DNA of 64,000 nt, taken from NCBI RefSeq assembly GCF_001429045.1, contig NZ_LMHY01000025.1, forward strand, positions 378,040 to 442,039, read 5' to 3'. This DNA comes from Pseudomonas sp. Root71. Its GTDB lineage: Bacteria; Pseudomonadota; Gammaproteobacteria; Pseudomonadales; Pseudomonadaceae. The notes beneath the pieces were generated by a model that saw only the letters and a program-made list of their open reading frames with translations, made no database searches and was not told where the DNA came from. The translations under genes and the position numbers were made by a program. Of this stretch, positions 27,344-35,386 are shown in pieces. Every line of letters begins with the position of its first letter. The first letter of the stretch is position 1.

Positions 27344-29026
27344 TTAAAGCGTCGAGAGGAAGGTGCTGTTGGTGGCCTGCCATTCGCTGATATCGACGCG
27401 AATGCGCTTCTTGTCGAGTTTGCCGACGCTGGTCTTGGGAATTTCAGTAACAAGGGCGATCTGGCTCGGAATCGCCCACTTGCTCAAGTGTCCCAGCTCC
27501 ACAAACGGCTTGAGGTGTTCCTTGAGTTCCCGTGCCCCGATTGCATGCCCTTCACGCAGCACCAGCAGGGCAAACGGCCGCTCGCCCCACTGCGGATCGG
27601 GGATCCCCACCACTGCTACTTCACGTACCGCCGCATGACGACTGATCAGGTCTTCCAGGTCCAGGGAGGAGACCCATTCGCCACCGGTCTTGATCACGTC
27701 CTTGATCCGGTCACGAATGTCGATCACACCCATGCTGTCCAGGGTCGCCACGTCACCGGTGTGCAGCCAGCCTCCGGCCCAGAGCTCGGCGCCCTTCTGC
27801 GGCTCATTGAAATAACCCTCGGTCAGCCATGGCGCGCGTAGTACCAGTTCGCCCTGGGTCTCGCCATCTGCGGGCAGGAAGTTGCCCTCGGTGTCGACGA
27901 TCGCCGCCTCCACCAGTGGCCCCGGCACGCCGGCCTTGATCCGGTAAGTGGTGCGTTCGTCTTCGGTACCGGCCATCAATTCGTCGTTGAGGTGCGCGCA
28001 CGACACCAGCGGCCCGGTTTCCGACATGCCATAGGCGGCGGTCAACTGAATGCCTTTGGCCTTGGCAGCCTCGTACAAGGTGCGGTTCAGGGCGCTGCCG
28101 CCGATGACGATTTTCCATCCGCCGAAGTCGACGTCCTGCGCGGCCTTGGCATTGAGGACCATCTGCAAAATGGTCGGTACGCAATGGGAGAACGTGACTT
28201 TCTCCTTGCGCCACAACTCCACCAGGTATTCCGGGTCATAGCGGCCGGGATACACCTGCTTGAGCCCGAGCATGGTCGCCACATACGGCAAGCCCCAGGC
28301 GTGCACGTGGAACATCGGGGTGATCGGCATGTACACGTCGTTGGTGCCCAGCAGGCGCACGCTATCGATCGCGCCCATGATGGTTGACACGCCCATGGTG
28401 TGCAGCACCAGTTGCCGGTGGGTGAAGTACACGCCCTTGGGATTGCCGGTGGTACCAGTGGTATAGAACGTGGTCGCGACCGAGTTTTCGTCGAAATCCT
28501 GGAAGTCGTACTGCGGGCTCGCCGCGGCCAGCAGCTGTTCGTATTCGCCGACGAGGTTCGGCAGGTCTGCGGTTTTTTCCGGCAGGTCAGTCAGCAGCAG
28601 GGTTTTGTCGACCGTGGTCAGTTGCCCCTCGATGGCCTTGTAGAGGCCGACGAACTCGCTGTTGACCAGCACAAAGCGGTCCTCGGCGTGGTTCATGGTG
28701 TAGAGGATCTGTTCCGGCGACAGGCGCACGTTGATGGTGTGGATCACCGCACCGATCATCGGGATGGCGAACATGCATTCCAGGTAGCGATGGCTGTCCC
28801 AGTCCATCACACCCACGGCATCCCCGGGCTTGACCCCGGCCGCTGTCAGCACGTTGGCCAGGCGGGCCACCCGTTCGATCAGGGTCGGGTAGCTATAGCG
28901 CAACTTGTCGCGGTAAATGATCTCGCGGGTTTTCTCATAACGGGCACCGGACATCAGCAGCCGTTTGATCAACAGCGGGTACTGGTAAGCGCCTTCGGCC
29001 GGGGGGATAACGCGAGTCTGCAACAT
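27344..29026 (-). CDS. alkK: AMP-dependent fatty-acyl-CoA synthetase (AlkK type)
   Basis: 560 residues from ATG 29026 (MLQTRVIPPAEGAYQYPLLIKRLL). Adenylate-forming motif TFYTTGTTGNPKGVYFTH near residue 190, then AYGMSETGPL, YFNEPQK-GWLHTGDVATLD and the C-terminal catalytic Lys region TSVGKLDKKRIR. It activates fatty acids to CoA thioesters through acyl-AMP, with the AlkK subgroup preferring medium chains by family knowledge. The length is near AlkK (about 546). It is on the same strand as the DUF1302/DUF1329 genes, suggesting a shared module. Confidence 0.88.
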   Translation of the reverse strand: MLQTRVIPPAEGAYQYPLLIKRLLMSGARYEKTREIIYRDKLRYSYPTLIERVARLANVLTAAGVKPGDAVGVMDWDSHRYLECMFAIPMIGAVIHTINVRLSPEQILYTMNHAEDRFVLVNSEFVGLYKAIEGQLTTVDKTLLLTDLPEKTADLPNLVGEYEQLLAAASPQYDFQDFDENSVATTFYTTGTTGNPKGVYFTHRQLVLHTMGVSTIMGAIDSVRLLGTNDVYMPITPMFHVHAWGLPYVATMLGLKQVYPGRYDPEYLVELWRKEKVTFSHCVPTILQMVLNAKAAQDVDFGGWKIVIGGSALNRTLYEAAKAKGIQLTAAYGMSETGPLVSCAHLNDELMAGTEDERTTYRIKAGVPGPLVEAAIVDTEGNFLPADGETQGELVLRAPWLTEGYFNEPQKGAELWAGGWLHTGDVATLDSMGVIDIRDRIKDVIKTGGEWVSSLDLEDLISRHAAVREVAVVGIPDPQWGERPFALLVLREGHAIGARELKEHLKPFVELGHLSKWAIPSQIALVTEIPKTSVGKLDKKRIRVDISEWQATNSTFLSTL

Positions 29027-29186
29027 AATAATCCCTTTAATCTGACTGCACGGTCGTGACTGAAAGTACGCACTGTAGTGCCCTTGAAGGTCAGCCAAAT
29101 CAGCCAAAGGAATGATTTGCAGAACCGCATGAATACTGGCGTTGCGCCAGCCCTCACAGAAGTTTGGTGATTGCAGTTGGATCCGG

Positions 29187-29271
29187 TGTAGGAGCTGCCG
29201 CAGGCTGCGATCTTTAGGCGATTCCAATAATGCTGAAGATCAAAAGATCGCAGCCTGCGGCAGCTCCTACG
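29187..29271. repeat. Paired REP palindrome, family A
   Basis: TGTAGGAGCTGCCGCAGGCTGCGATCTT and its inverted copy 40 bases on, between the acyl-CoA ligase and the LysE-family gene. Matches the family at 7207-7286. Confidence 0.85.
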
Positions 29272-29274
29272 GAA

Positions 29275-29904
29275 TCAATGCATCTCGGTAAAAGCCAGCT
29301 TCACGCCAATTGCAATCAGCACCGCGCCCATGGTCCGGTCGAACCAGTGACCCATGCGGGCGAAACCGGCGCGTACGCGCTGCTGGCTGAACAGCATCGC
29401 CACCAGGCAGAACCAGATCGCTGTCGCCACCGCCAGGTAAACCCCGTAACCGGCCTGCACGGCCAGTGGCGTTTGCGGATTGATGACCACAGTGAACAGC
29501 GACAGGAAGAACAGGGTGGCTTTCGGGTTGAGACCATTGGTGACGAAACCCGAAGTGAAGGCACCACGGGCGGTGCGCTCCCCGGCTTCCTTGTGCAGAT
29601 CGTCCGCCACAGGCTTGGCCGGCTGCGCGCGCAACGCCTTGTAACCGATGTACAGCAGGTAAGCGGCGGCCGCCCATTTCAAGGCATTGAACAGCACGAT
29701 CGACTGGGACACGATCAGGCCGATCCCCAACAGCGAGTAACCCACGTGCAGGAAAATCGCCGTCCCCACACCCAGCGCGGTCCAGGTGCCAGCGCGGCGA
29801 CCGTGGGTAACACTTTCGCGCACCACCACGGCAAAGTCCGGGCCAGGGCTAGCCACGGCCAGCAGGTGAATCAGGGCAACGGTCAAGAACTCTGTCCAGT
29901 ACAT
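29275..29904 (-). CDS. LysE/RhtB-family amino-acid exporter
   Basis: 209 residues with about six membrane spans, the family length. The signature near the N-terminus ASPGPDFAVVVRESVTHGRRAGTWTALGVGTA is characteristic of RhtB members. It exports amino acids (homoserine, threonine, leucine or related) across the inner membrane; the specificity is not readable. The stop codon lies against the REP element. Confidence 0.9.
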   Translation of the reverse strand: MYWTEFLTVALIHLLAVASPGPDFAVVVRESVTHGRRAGTWTALGVGTAIFLHVGYSLLGIGLIVSQSIVLFNALKWAAAAYLLYIGYKALRAQPAKPVADDLHKEAGERTARGAFTSGFVTNGLNPKATLFFLSLFTVVINPQTPLAVQAGYGVYLAVATAIWFCLVAMLFSQQRVRAGFARMGHWFDRTMGAVLIAIGVKLAFTEMH

Positions 29905-29995
29905 GGGGGCTCCTTCAGGCCAAGCGTAACTATTTATTTCATCTGGTAGGCTCGGCAGATTACGCCTTCAGTTCAATGCACAAAAGGTACAGTTG

Positions 29996-30961
29996 ATGAC
30001 GAACACTCGCCGCGCCGTTTTCCTCGACCACCCGTCCCTGGACCTTGGCGACCTTGACCTCAACCCACTGCGCAGTTGTTTCAGCGAATTGCAGTTGTTC
30101 GCCCAGACCTTGCCCGATCAAGTCATCGAACACCTCAAGGGCGCCACCGTCGCCATCAGCAACAAGATCCTGATCGATGCCGCCGCCATGGCGGCCAGCC
30201 CTGATCTCAAGCTGATCCTGATCACCGCCACTGGCACCAACAATGTCGACCTCGCCGCCGCCCGCTCTCACGAGATCACCGTGTGCAACTGCCAGGGTTA
30301 TGGCACGCCATCGGTGGCGCAGCACACGATCATGCTGCTGCTCAACCTGGCCACGCGCCTGGCCGATTATCAAAAAGCCGTCGGCGAAGGCCGCTGGCAG
30401 CAGGCCAGACAGTTCTGTTTGCTGGATTACCCGATCGTCGAACTCGAAGGCAAAACCCTTGGCCTGCTGGGTCATGGCGAATTGGGCGGCGCGGTCGCAC
30501 GACTGGCTGAAGCCTTCGGCATGCGCGTTCTGCTGGGGCAAATTCCCGGACGCCCTGCCCGGCCGGACCGCTTGCCACTGGATGAACTGTTACCGCAAAT
30601 CGACGCACTGACTCTGCACTGCCCGCTCAACGAGCACACCCGCCACTTCATCGGCGCCCGCGAACTGGCCTCAATGAAACCCGGCGCGTTCGTGGTCAAT
30701 ACCGCTCGCGGTGGATTGATTGATGAGCAGGCGCTGGCCGACGCCTTGCGCAACGGCCATCTGGGGGGCGCCGCCACTGACGTGCTGAGCGTGGAGCCTC
30801 CCGTCAATGGCAATCCACTGCTGGCCCATGACATCCCGCGCCTGATCGTCACTCCTCACAACGCCTGGGGCAGCCGCGAAGCGCGCCAGAGAATCGTTGG
30901 TCAAGTCACCGAAAACGCACTGGGATACTTCAGCGGTAAGGCGCTGCGGGTCGTCAGTTGA
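29996..30961 (+). CDS. D-isomer-specific 2-hydroxyacid dehydrogenase
   Basis: 321 residues from ATG 29996 with AAGG about 9 bases upstream; an in-frame TTG immediately before is rejected. NAD-binding glycine motif LGLLGHGELGGAVARLAEAFG near residue 155. The catalytic Arg lies in NTARGGLIDE, Glu in DVLSVEPP and His in VTPHNAWGS. Closest type is glycerate/hydroxypyruvate reductase (HprA-like). It reduces 2-oxoacids with NAD(P)H in the cytosol. Lies 33 bases ahead of rsmC on the same strand. Confidence 0.9.
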   Translation: MTNTRRAVFLDHPSLDLGDLDLNPLRSCFSELQLFAQTLPDQVIEHLKGATVAISNKILIDAAAMAASPDLKLILITATGTNNVDLAAARSHEITVCNCQGYGTPSVAQHTIMLLLNLATRLADYQKAVGEGRWQQARQFCLLDYPIVELEGKTLGLLGHGELGGAVARLAEAFGMRVLLGQIPGRPARPDRLPLDELLPQIDALTLHCPLNEHTRHFIGARELASMKPGAFVVNTARGGLIDEQALADALRNGHLGGAATDVLSVEPPVNGNPLLAHDIPRLIVTPHNAWGSREARQRIVGQVTENALGYFSGKALRVVS

Positions 30962-30994
30962 TAAACTGCGGCACTTTTTTCCACGGGAGCAGTT

Positions 30995-31993
30995 ATGGAT
31001 CCGCGCAGTGAAGTACTGCTTCGTCAGGCCGAGTTATTCCAGGGTTCGGTGTTGTTGGCCGGTTTGCCCGCCGACGACTTGCTGGGCCGTCTGCCCAAAG
31101 CGCATGGCTGGTGCTGGCACGCCGGCGATCAGGCCGCGCTGGACGCCCGCTTCGCCGAGCGCAGCCATTTTGGCGTGAATGCACCCGAGCGCGAGTTCGA
31201 TACAGCGGTGGTGTTTCTGCCCAAGGCCAAGGACTTGACCGACTACATCCTCAACGCCCTCGCCTCGCGGCTGGCCGGCCGCGAGCTGTACCTGGTCGGC
31301 GAGAAAAAAAGCGGCATCGAAGGTGCCGCCAAACAACTCAACCCGTTCGGCAAGCCACGTAAACTCGACAGCGCGCGCCACTGCCAGCTCTGGCTGGTCA
31401 CCGTGGCCAACGCGCCTGAAGCCAAACCGTTGGAAAGCCTGGCGCAGACCTACGAACTGCCGCTGGCCGAAGGCCCGTTGAAGGTCATCAGCCTGCCGGG
31501 GGTGTTCAGCCATGGTCGCCTCGATCGCGGCAGCGCGCTGCTGCTGGAGCATCTGGACAAACTGCCCGGCGGTCACTTGCTCGATTTCGGTTGCGGCGCA
31601 GGAGTCTTGGGCGCGGCGGTGAAACGTCGTTACCCGCATAACCAGGTCACGTTACTGGACGTGGATGCCTTTGCCGCTGCCAGCAGTCGCTTGACCCTGG
31701 CTGCCAATGGTCTGGAAGCCGAAGTGATTACCGGCGACGGAATCGATGCCGCACCGATGGGGTTGAGTGCGATCCTGAGCAATCCGCCGTTCCATGTCGG
31801 CGTGCACACCGATTATTTCGCAACGGAAAACCTGCTGCGAAAAGCAGCCAAACATCTGAAAAACGGCGGCGAACTGCGCTTGGTGGCGAATAGTTTCCTG
31901 AAGTATCAACCGCTGATCGAAGAGCATCTTGGCGTGTGTGCGATCAAGGCCGAAGGACAGGGCTTCCGGATCTATCGAGCCAAACGCGGTTGA
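30995..31993 (+). CDS. rsmC: 16S rRNA (guanine-1207-N2)-methyltransferase RsmC
   Basis: 332 residues, the family length, with a degenerate N-terminal and a catalytic C-terminal methyltransferase domain. SAM motif [15 protein letters not shown] and the N2-guanine catalytic motif NPPF ([15 protein letters not shown]) are visible in the C-terminal half. It methylates G1207 of 16S rRNA in the 30S subunit. It precedes the manganese riboswitch. Confidence 0.93.
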   Translation: MDPRSEVLLRQAELFQGSVLLAGLPADDLLGRLPKAHGWCWHAGDQAALDARFAERSHFGVNAPEREFDTAVVFLPKAKDLTDYILNALASRLAGRELYLVGEKKSGIEGAAKQLNPFGKPRKLDSARHCQLWLVTVANAPEAKPLESLAQTYELPLAEGPLKVISLPGVFSHGRLDRGSALLLEHLDKLPGGHLLDFGCGAGVLGAAVKRRYPHNQVTLLDVDAFAAASSRLTLAANGLEAEVITGDGIDAAPMGLSAILSNPPFHVGVHTDYFATENLLRKAAKHLKNGGELRLVANSFLKYQPLIEEHLGVCAIKAEGQGFRIYRAKRG

Positions 31994-32044
31994 AATTCTT
32001 TTGATAAAGAAGGCTTGCCGAATGGTTTTTGCCTAGGCAGAATC

Positions 32045-32150
32045 CGCTCCGTCCTAGGGGAGTAGTCTCCCACGAGCGCCACGCTCGTCCGGCATGCGTC
32101 AACATACTTGGTCCTCAGACCATGGCGCATGCGACCCAAGCATCCACTTC
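32045..32150 (+). ncRNA. yybP-ykoY manganese riboswitch (aptamer)
   Basis: The sequence CTAGGGGAGTAG at 32054-32065 is the conserved yybP-ykoY core. Stems are visible: GAGCG-CC-ACGCTC at 32074-32086 region, GGTC-CTCA-GACC at 32110-32121, and the closing pair GCATGCG (32092-32098) with CGCATGC (32126-32132). The class binds Mn(II) and controls Mn exporters; the gene immediately downstream is a TMEM165/GDT1-type transporter, which fits exactly. Confidence 0.85.
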
Positions 32151-32178
32151 AGATGGATTGCAGGGTTTGACAAGACCT

Positions 32179-32250
32179 ATGACACGAACACCTTACCCGG
32201 GGCGGGAAGGCTGTACGTGTCATAGCCGTGTCGACCCGCCCCTTAGGAAA
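32179..32250 (+). promoter_or_regulatory. Riboswitch expression platform with competing hairpins and RBS
   Basis: Two mutually exclusive helices: ATGACACG (32179-32186) with CGTGTCAT (32216-32223), and GGGGCGGG (32199-32206) with CCCGCCCC (32235-32242). The second helix abuts the AGGAA ribosome site at 32245, so it would hide it; the first would prevent or delay that pairing. No T-tract follows, so translational control is the best reading. Confidence 0.7.
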
Positions 32251-32257
32251 ACCCCTG

Positions 32258-32842
32258 ATGCTGGATTCACTACTCGTACCTACCGCAATCGTTGCCTTGG
32301 CCGAAATCGGCGACAAGACGCAACTGCTCGCGCTCATTCTCGCTGCCCGTTTCCGCAAGCCCTGGCCGATCATTGCCGGTATCGTCGCCGCGACCCTGGC
32401 CAACCACGCGGCCGCCGGTGCGGTAGGCGCCTGGGTCGGCAGTTTCTTCTCGGATACGATGCTGCACTGGATCCTCGCCGCGAGCTTCGCCGCCACGGCG
32501 CTATGGACCCTGGTTCCGGACAAGATGGATGACGACGAGGCCAGCACCGCCCGCAAGTTCGGGCCGTTCCTGACCACGCTGATCGCGTTCTTCCTGGCGG
32601 AAATCGGCGACAAGACGCAGATCGCGACCGTGATGCTAGCTGCGCAATATCCGGAGTTGTGGCTGGTGATCATCGGCACCACCCTTGGCATGCTGATTGC
32701 CAACGTGCCCGTGGTATTGGCCGGTAACTTTGCCGCTGACAAGCTGCCATTGACCCTGATCCGTCGACTGGCGGCGTCGGCGTTCTTCATCCTGGCGATT
32801 GTCGCGGTGTACAAGGCGATGCAGAGCAGCGGGTGGGTTTGA
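32258..32842 (+). CDS. TMEM165/GDT1 family (UPF0016) manganese transporter
   Basis: 194 residues from ATG 32258 after AGGAAAAC; the upstream frame is inside the riboswitch platform and rejected. Six membrane spans with the two family signatures E-x-G-D-K-T: AEIGDKTQLLALILAAR at about residue 17 and AEIGDKTQIATVMLAAQ at about residue 118, on antiparallel halves. Bacterial members (MneA) export Mn(II), with Ca/H exchange in eukaryotes. The Mn riboswitch upstream supports Mn efflux. Confidence 0.93.
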   Translation: MLDSLLVPTAIVALAEIGDKTQLLALILAARFRKPWPIIAGIVAATLANHAAAGAVGAWVGSFFSDTMLHWILAASFAATALWTLVPDKMDDDEASTARKFGPFLTTLIAFFLAEIGDKTQIATVMLAAQYPELWLVIIGTTLGMLIANVPVVLAGNFAADKLPLTLIRRLAASAFFILAIVAVYKAMQSSGWV

Positions 32843-32891
32843 CGCGATAGAGTCTATAGACCGCGTTATCGTTCTTCGTCGGAACGCTGCC

Positions 32892-32982
32892 CGGAGCAAG
32901 CCCGCTCCCACATTGGGTCTCCAGTGCACACAAAGTTTGCAGTCAATGGAGGTTTATTGTGGGAGCGGGCTTGCTCGCGAAG
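32892..32982. repeat. Paired REP palindrome, family B
   Basis: GAGCAAGCCCGCTCCCACA and the inverted TGTGGGAGCGGGCTTGCTCGCGA 40 bases later, between the transporter and the convergent M48 protease gene. Confidence 0.85.
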
Positions 32983-33008
32983 AGGCCAGCAGCCTCACCA
33001 CATGACTA

Positions 33009-33827
33009 TCAGGACTTCCTGGCTTGCTCGTAAAGCGGCATGACCTTCGGAATCGCCGCCTGCAACGCCGCAATACGGCTCGACGATGCCGGGTGAGTGC
33101 TCATGAACTCAGGTGGCGAACCTTCCGAGACTTTGCTCATCTTGTTCCACAGGGTGATCGCGGCATTCGGGTTGTAACCGGCGCGGGCGGCCAGTTCCAG
33201 GCCGATCAGGTCCGCCTCGTTTTCATTGGCGCGGCTGTTGGGCAGGGTCATGCCGTAGTTGGCCACAGTATCGGCCAGGGCCAGGCTGTCCTGCCCCAAT
33301 CCCAACAAGGCACCGGCGCCCTGCTTGGCCATTTCCATGCCGTACGCCTTGGACATCGCTTCACGACCGTGCTCGCGCAGGGCGTGGGCGATTTCATGGC
33401 CCATGATCGCGGCGATTTCATCGTCGGTCAGTTTCAGTTTATCGATCAGGCCGGTGTAAAAGATGATCTTGCCGCCAGGACCGCAGTTGGCGTTGAGTTC
33501 ATCGCTCTTGATCAGGTTGACTTCCCACTTCCACTGAGCCGCGTCCGGACGGAAGTTCGGCGCCTGGGCAATCAGCCGGTCGGCAATCGCCTGAACCCGC
33601 CGGGCTTCATTGCTGGTCTTGTCCAGCACACCTTTGCTGGACGCCTCGCCCACTGTCTTCTGATAGGACTGGGCGTACATCTGGTCGACTTCTTGCGCAG
33701 ACAACATGCTGAACATGTACTGCTTGCGCTCCACCCCCACGGCACCGCCACTGGTGGTATTGACCGACTGGCAACCGCTGAGCAAAAGTGCTGCGCCCAG
33801 TGCACTGACAACCAAAATCTTGTTCAT
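33009..33827 (-). CDS. M48-family metalloprotease lipoprotein (LoiP-like)
   Basis: 272 residues from ATG 33827 with AGGGAG just upstream. Lipoprotein signal peptide with LLLSGCQ, Cys19 lipidated. Zinc site HEIAHALREHG (HExxH) near residue 134, third ligand Glu in ENEADLIGLELAARAGYNP, and the terminal STHPASSSRI block typical of YcaL/LoiP/BepA relatives. Predicted outer-membrane-anchored periplasmic protease that degrades or remodels envelope proteins. Confidence 0.92.
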   Translation of the reverse strand: MNKILVVSALGAALLLSGCQSVNTTSGGAVGVERKQYMFSMLSAQEVDQMYAQSYQKTVGEASSKGVLDKTSNEARRVQAIADRLIAQAPNFRPDAAQWKWEVNLIKSDELNANCGPGGKIIFYTGLIDKLKLTDDEIAAIMGHEIAHALREHGREAMSKAYGMEMAKQGAGALLGLGQDSLALADTVANYGMTLPNSRANENEADLIGLELAARAGYNPNAAITLWNKMSKVSEGSPPEFMSTHPASSSRIAALQAAIPKVMPLYEQARKS

Positions 33828-34135
33828 CAAAAAACTCCCTGAAAACATGCCGAGTATCCTAGGCGTGGAAATGTATCGACGCCAGATACAATGGACGTAA
33901 GACGCGCAATTCGGACAAAGCTCTCATCGCCGTAGAAAAAATTCACATACGGCGACAACCCGCAGCCCATCACGCCACGCCTTGATTCAATTAAGACATC
34001 CAGCACGCAAAAACAGTCATTTCAACTGCCCGCGCTCATACCCGCCCGCTCAAGCAGGTGGCCGAGATCGATCAGGTGACCAATGAAGTGGGCGGTGATG
34101 CGGATGAGTCGAGCGCGGCCGGTAGCGGCGCCTGA
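33828..34135. other. Intergenic region between the M48 protease and SRAP genes
   Basis: 308 bases. From 33995 to the TGA at 34133-34135 there is an open plus-strand frame with strongly Pseudomonas-like codon use: STARAHTRPLKQVAEIDQVT and on to SSAAGSGA. It has no clear start codon or ribosome site and I do not recognise the protein, so it is probably the remnant of a gene 3' end. The rest (33828-33994) is AT-richer and should contain the M48 promoter; nothing else is visible. Confidence 0.5.
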
Positions 34136-34759
34136 CTAACCGGGAGTGAGGCACTCCGGCCCATTGAGCTTCGGATCATTCACCATGTTGGCCAGCACCC
34201 GCTCGCGCAATGCGGCGGGTTCACTGGCCAGCAAGGCTTGCAGTGCATACAACGGCGTCTCGGGATCCAGCCACGCAGCCTGCCCCGCCTCATCAAGAAT
34301 CAACGGTCGCCGCTGGCTTGCCGCCGGCTGGGTAATCACGGCGGTACTCAGCCACACCTGCTCCTGTACCGGATACGCCTCCCAGATTGCCGCAAAAAAT
34401 AATGACGAGCCCTCCCCCGGTGTCAGCCAGTACGGGCGCTTTCGCGTTGTGCCGCGCCATTCGTAAAAACCATTGGCCGGCAACAGGCAGCGGCGCTCGC
34501 GCAAGGCCTGGCGAAACATGGGCTGTTCGGCAACCGTTTCGGCACGGGCGTGGGCCGGGGTGCGGGACAGATCGGTCAACCAGGGTGGCGTCAGGCCCCA
34601 GCGGGCGCGGGCCAGCGAGCGCTGGCCGTCAGGCTCGGCCCGCAGCATCAACACCGAATCATTGGGGGAAATGTTCCACTGCGCCTGCTGGTCGGCGGGA
34701 AAACCGGGCAGTGCCGCGAAGGCAGGGTTCCAGCGAAACAGGGCATAACGTCCACACAT
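34136..34759 (-). CDS. SRAP (YedK/HMCES) family DNA-protein crosslink protein, atypical active site
   Basis: 207 residues. N-terminal MCGRYALF supplies the catalytic Cys2 after Met removal, and FYEW gives the active-site Glu (E100). HMCES/YedK enzymes crosslink to abasic sites in single-stranded DNA through Cys2 to protect replication forks. Two other residues conserved in E. coli YedK differ here by my alignment: the NARSET Asn is His70 (HARAET), and the HDRRP His is Ser148 (SQRRP). The gene may be SOS-associated by family, but I see no clear LexA box. Confidence 0.88.
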   Translation of the reverse strand: MCGRYALFRWNPAFAALPGFPADQQAQWNISPNDSVLMLRAEPDGQRSLARARWGLTPPWLTDLSRTPAHARAETVAEQPMFRQALRERRCLLPANGFYEWRGTTRKRPYWLTPGEGSSLFFAAIWEAYPVQEQVWLSTAVITQPAASQRRPLILDEAGQAAWLDPETPLYALQALLASEPAALRERVLANMVNDPKLNGPECLTPG

Positions 34760-34794
34760 GGGGCAACACGACTCTTGATCAAACGAACGCCAGC

Positions 34795-35055
34795 CTAACA
34801 GACCAGCGTGCCGGGAAAGCTGTCCGGTTCATCGCCAGACAGCGGCAGCGCGGCATTGTACGCGGTGATCAGCTCGCGGGCGTATTCGGCCTGGTCGTTC
34901 TCGACCGACAGCCCGAGCAGGCCATAGATCGGCAACTCGCCGCTGCCCCCGAGCAAATCACGGCCCATCAGATGCGCTTCGATGCCCTCGCTGGCGAGCA
35001 TGCCTTGCAGCAATTCGCCTTCCATCAGGTTTTCCGGGTCGTAGATGCGCTGCAT
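34795..35055 (-). CDS. DUF2007 small protein
   Basis: 86 residues, MQRIYDPENLMEGELLQGML, with the DUF2007 pattern of a small alpha/beta domain resembling GlnB-like signal transducers (EGIEAHLMGRDLLGGSGELP, VENDQAEYARELI). Function unknown. It lies 9 bases after the CPXCG protein gene, a small-protein operon conserved in Pseudomonas. Confidence 0.82.
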   Translation of the reverse strand: MQRIYDPENLMEGELLQGMLASEGIEAHLMGRDLLGGSGELPIYGLLGLSVENDQAEYARELITAYNAALPLSGDEPDSFPGTLVC

Positions 35056-35064
35056 ACACGCTCC

Positions 35065-35247
35065 TCACTCGTTTTCGCTGAACACTTCGAGATGCCATTC
35101 CCCTTCATGAACCTGCAACACGAAGGTTATCGGCCGGCAGCACACCTGACAGTCTTCAATATAGGTCTGATCACCACCGGACAAGTCCAGCGTCGTCTCG
35201 ACTTCCTCACCACAATACGGACATTCATATCGCGTAGTTTCCAGCAT
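35065..35247 (-). CDS. CPXCG-motif cysteine-rich protein
   Basis: 60 residues with two Cys pairs, YECPYCGEEV (residues 8-17) and EDCQVCCRPITF (31-42), a small zinc-ribbon-like fold. The family (CPXCG) has no assigned function. A short upstream region to 35386 is shared with the divergent acyltransferase gene and should hold both promoters. Confidence 0.85.
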   Translation of the reverse strand: MLETTRYECPYCGEEVETTLDLSGGDQTYIEDCQVCCRPITFVLQVHEGEWHLEVFSENE

Positions 35248-35386
35248 CGCGGTCTCCCAGGTGACTTGTGCGTATAATCGCCGGTCTATTTGCAGGGCTA
35301 TTTTTGTCTGGCTACTTTTTCAGACCGTACCCCGCCGGTTTTCGATCAAAACCTTTACTTACCCTAGCCGTTTCTAACAAGAGAGC

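Noticed and set aside
32100-32257. Independent small RNA upstream of the GDT1 gene
   Set aside because: The conserved yybP-ykoY core and the linked platform explain the structure as a cis-acting riboswitch; no separate terminator.
34136-34759. Broken SRAP gene
   Set aside because: The frame is full length with Cys2 and Glu kept; the substitutions look like subfamily divergence rather than decay.
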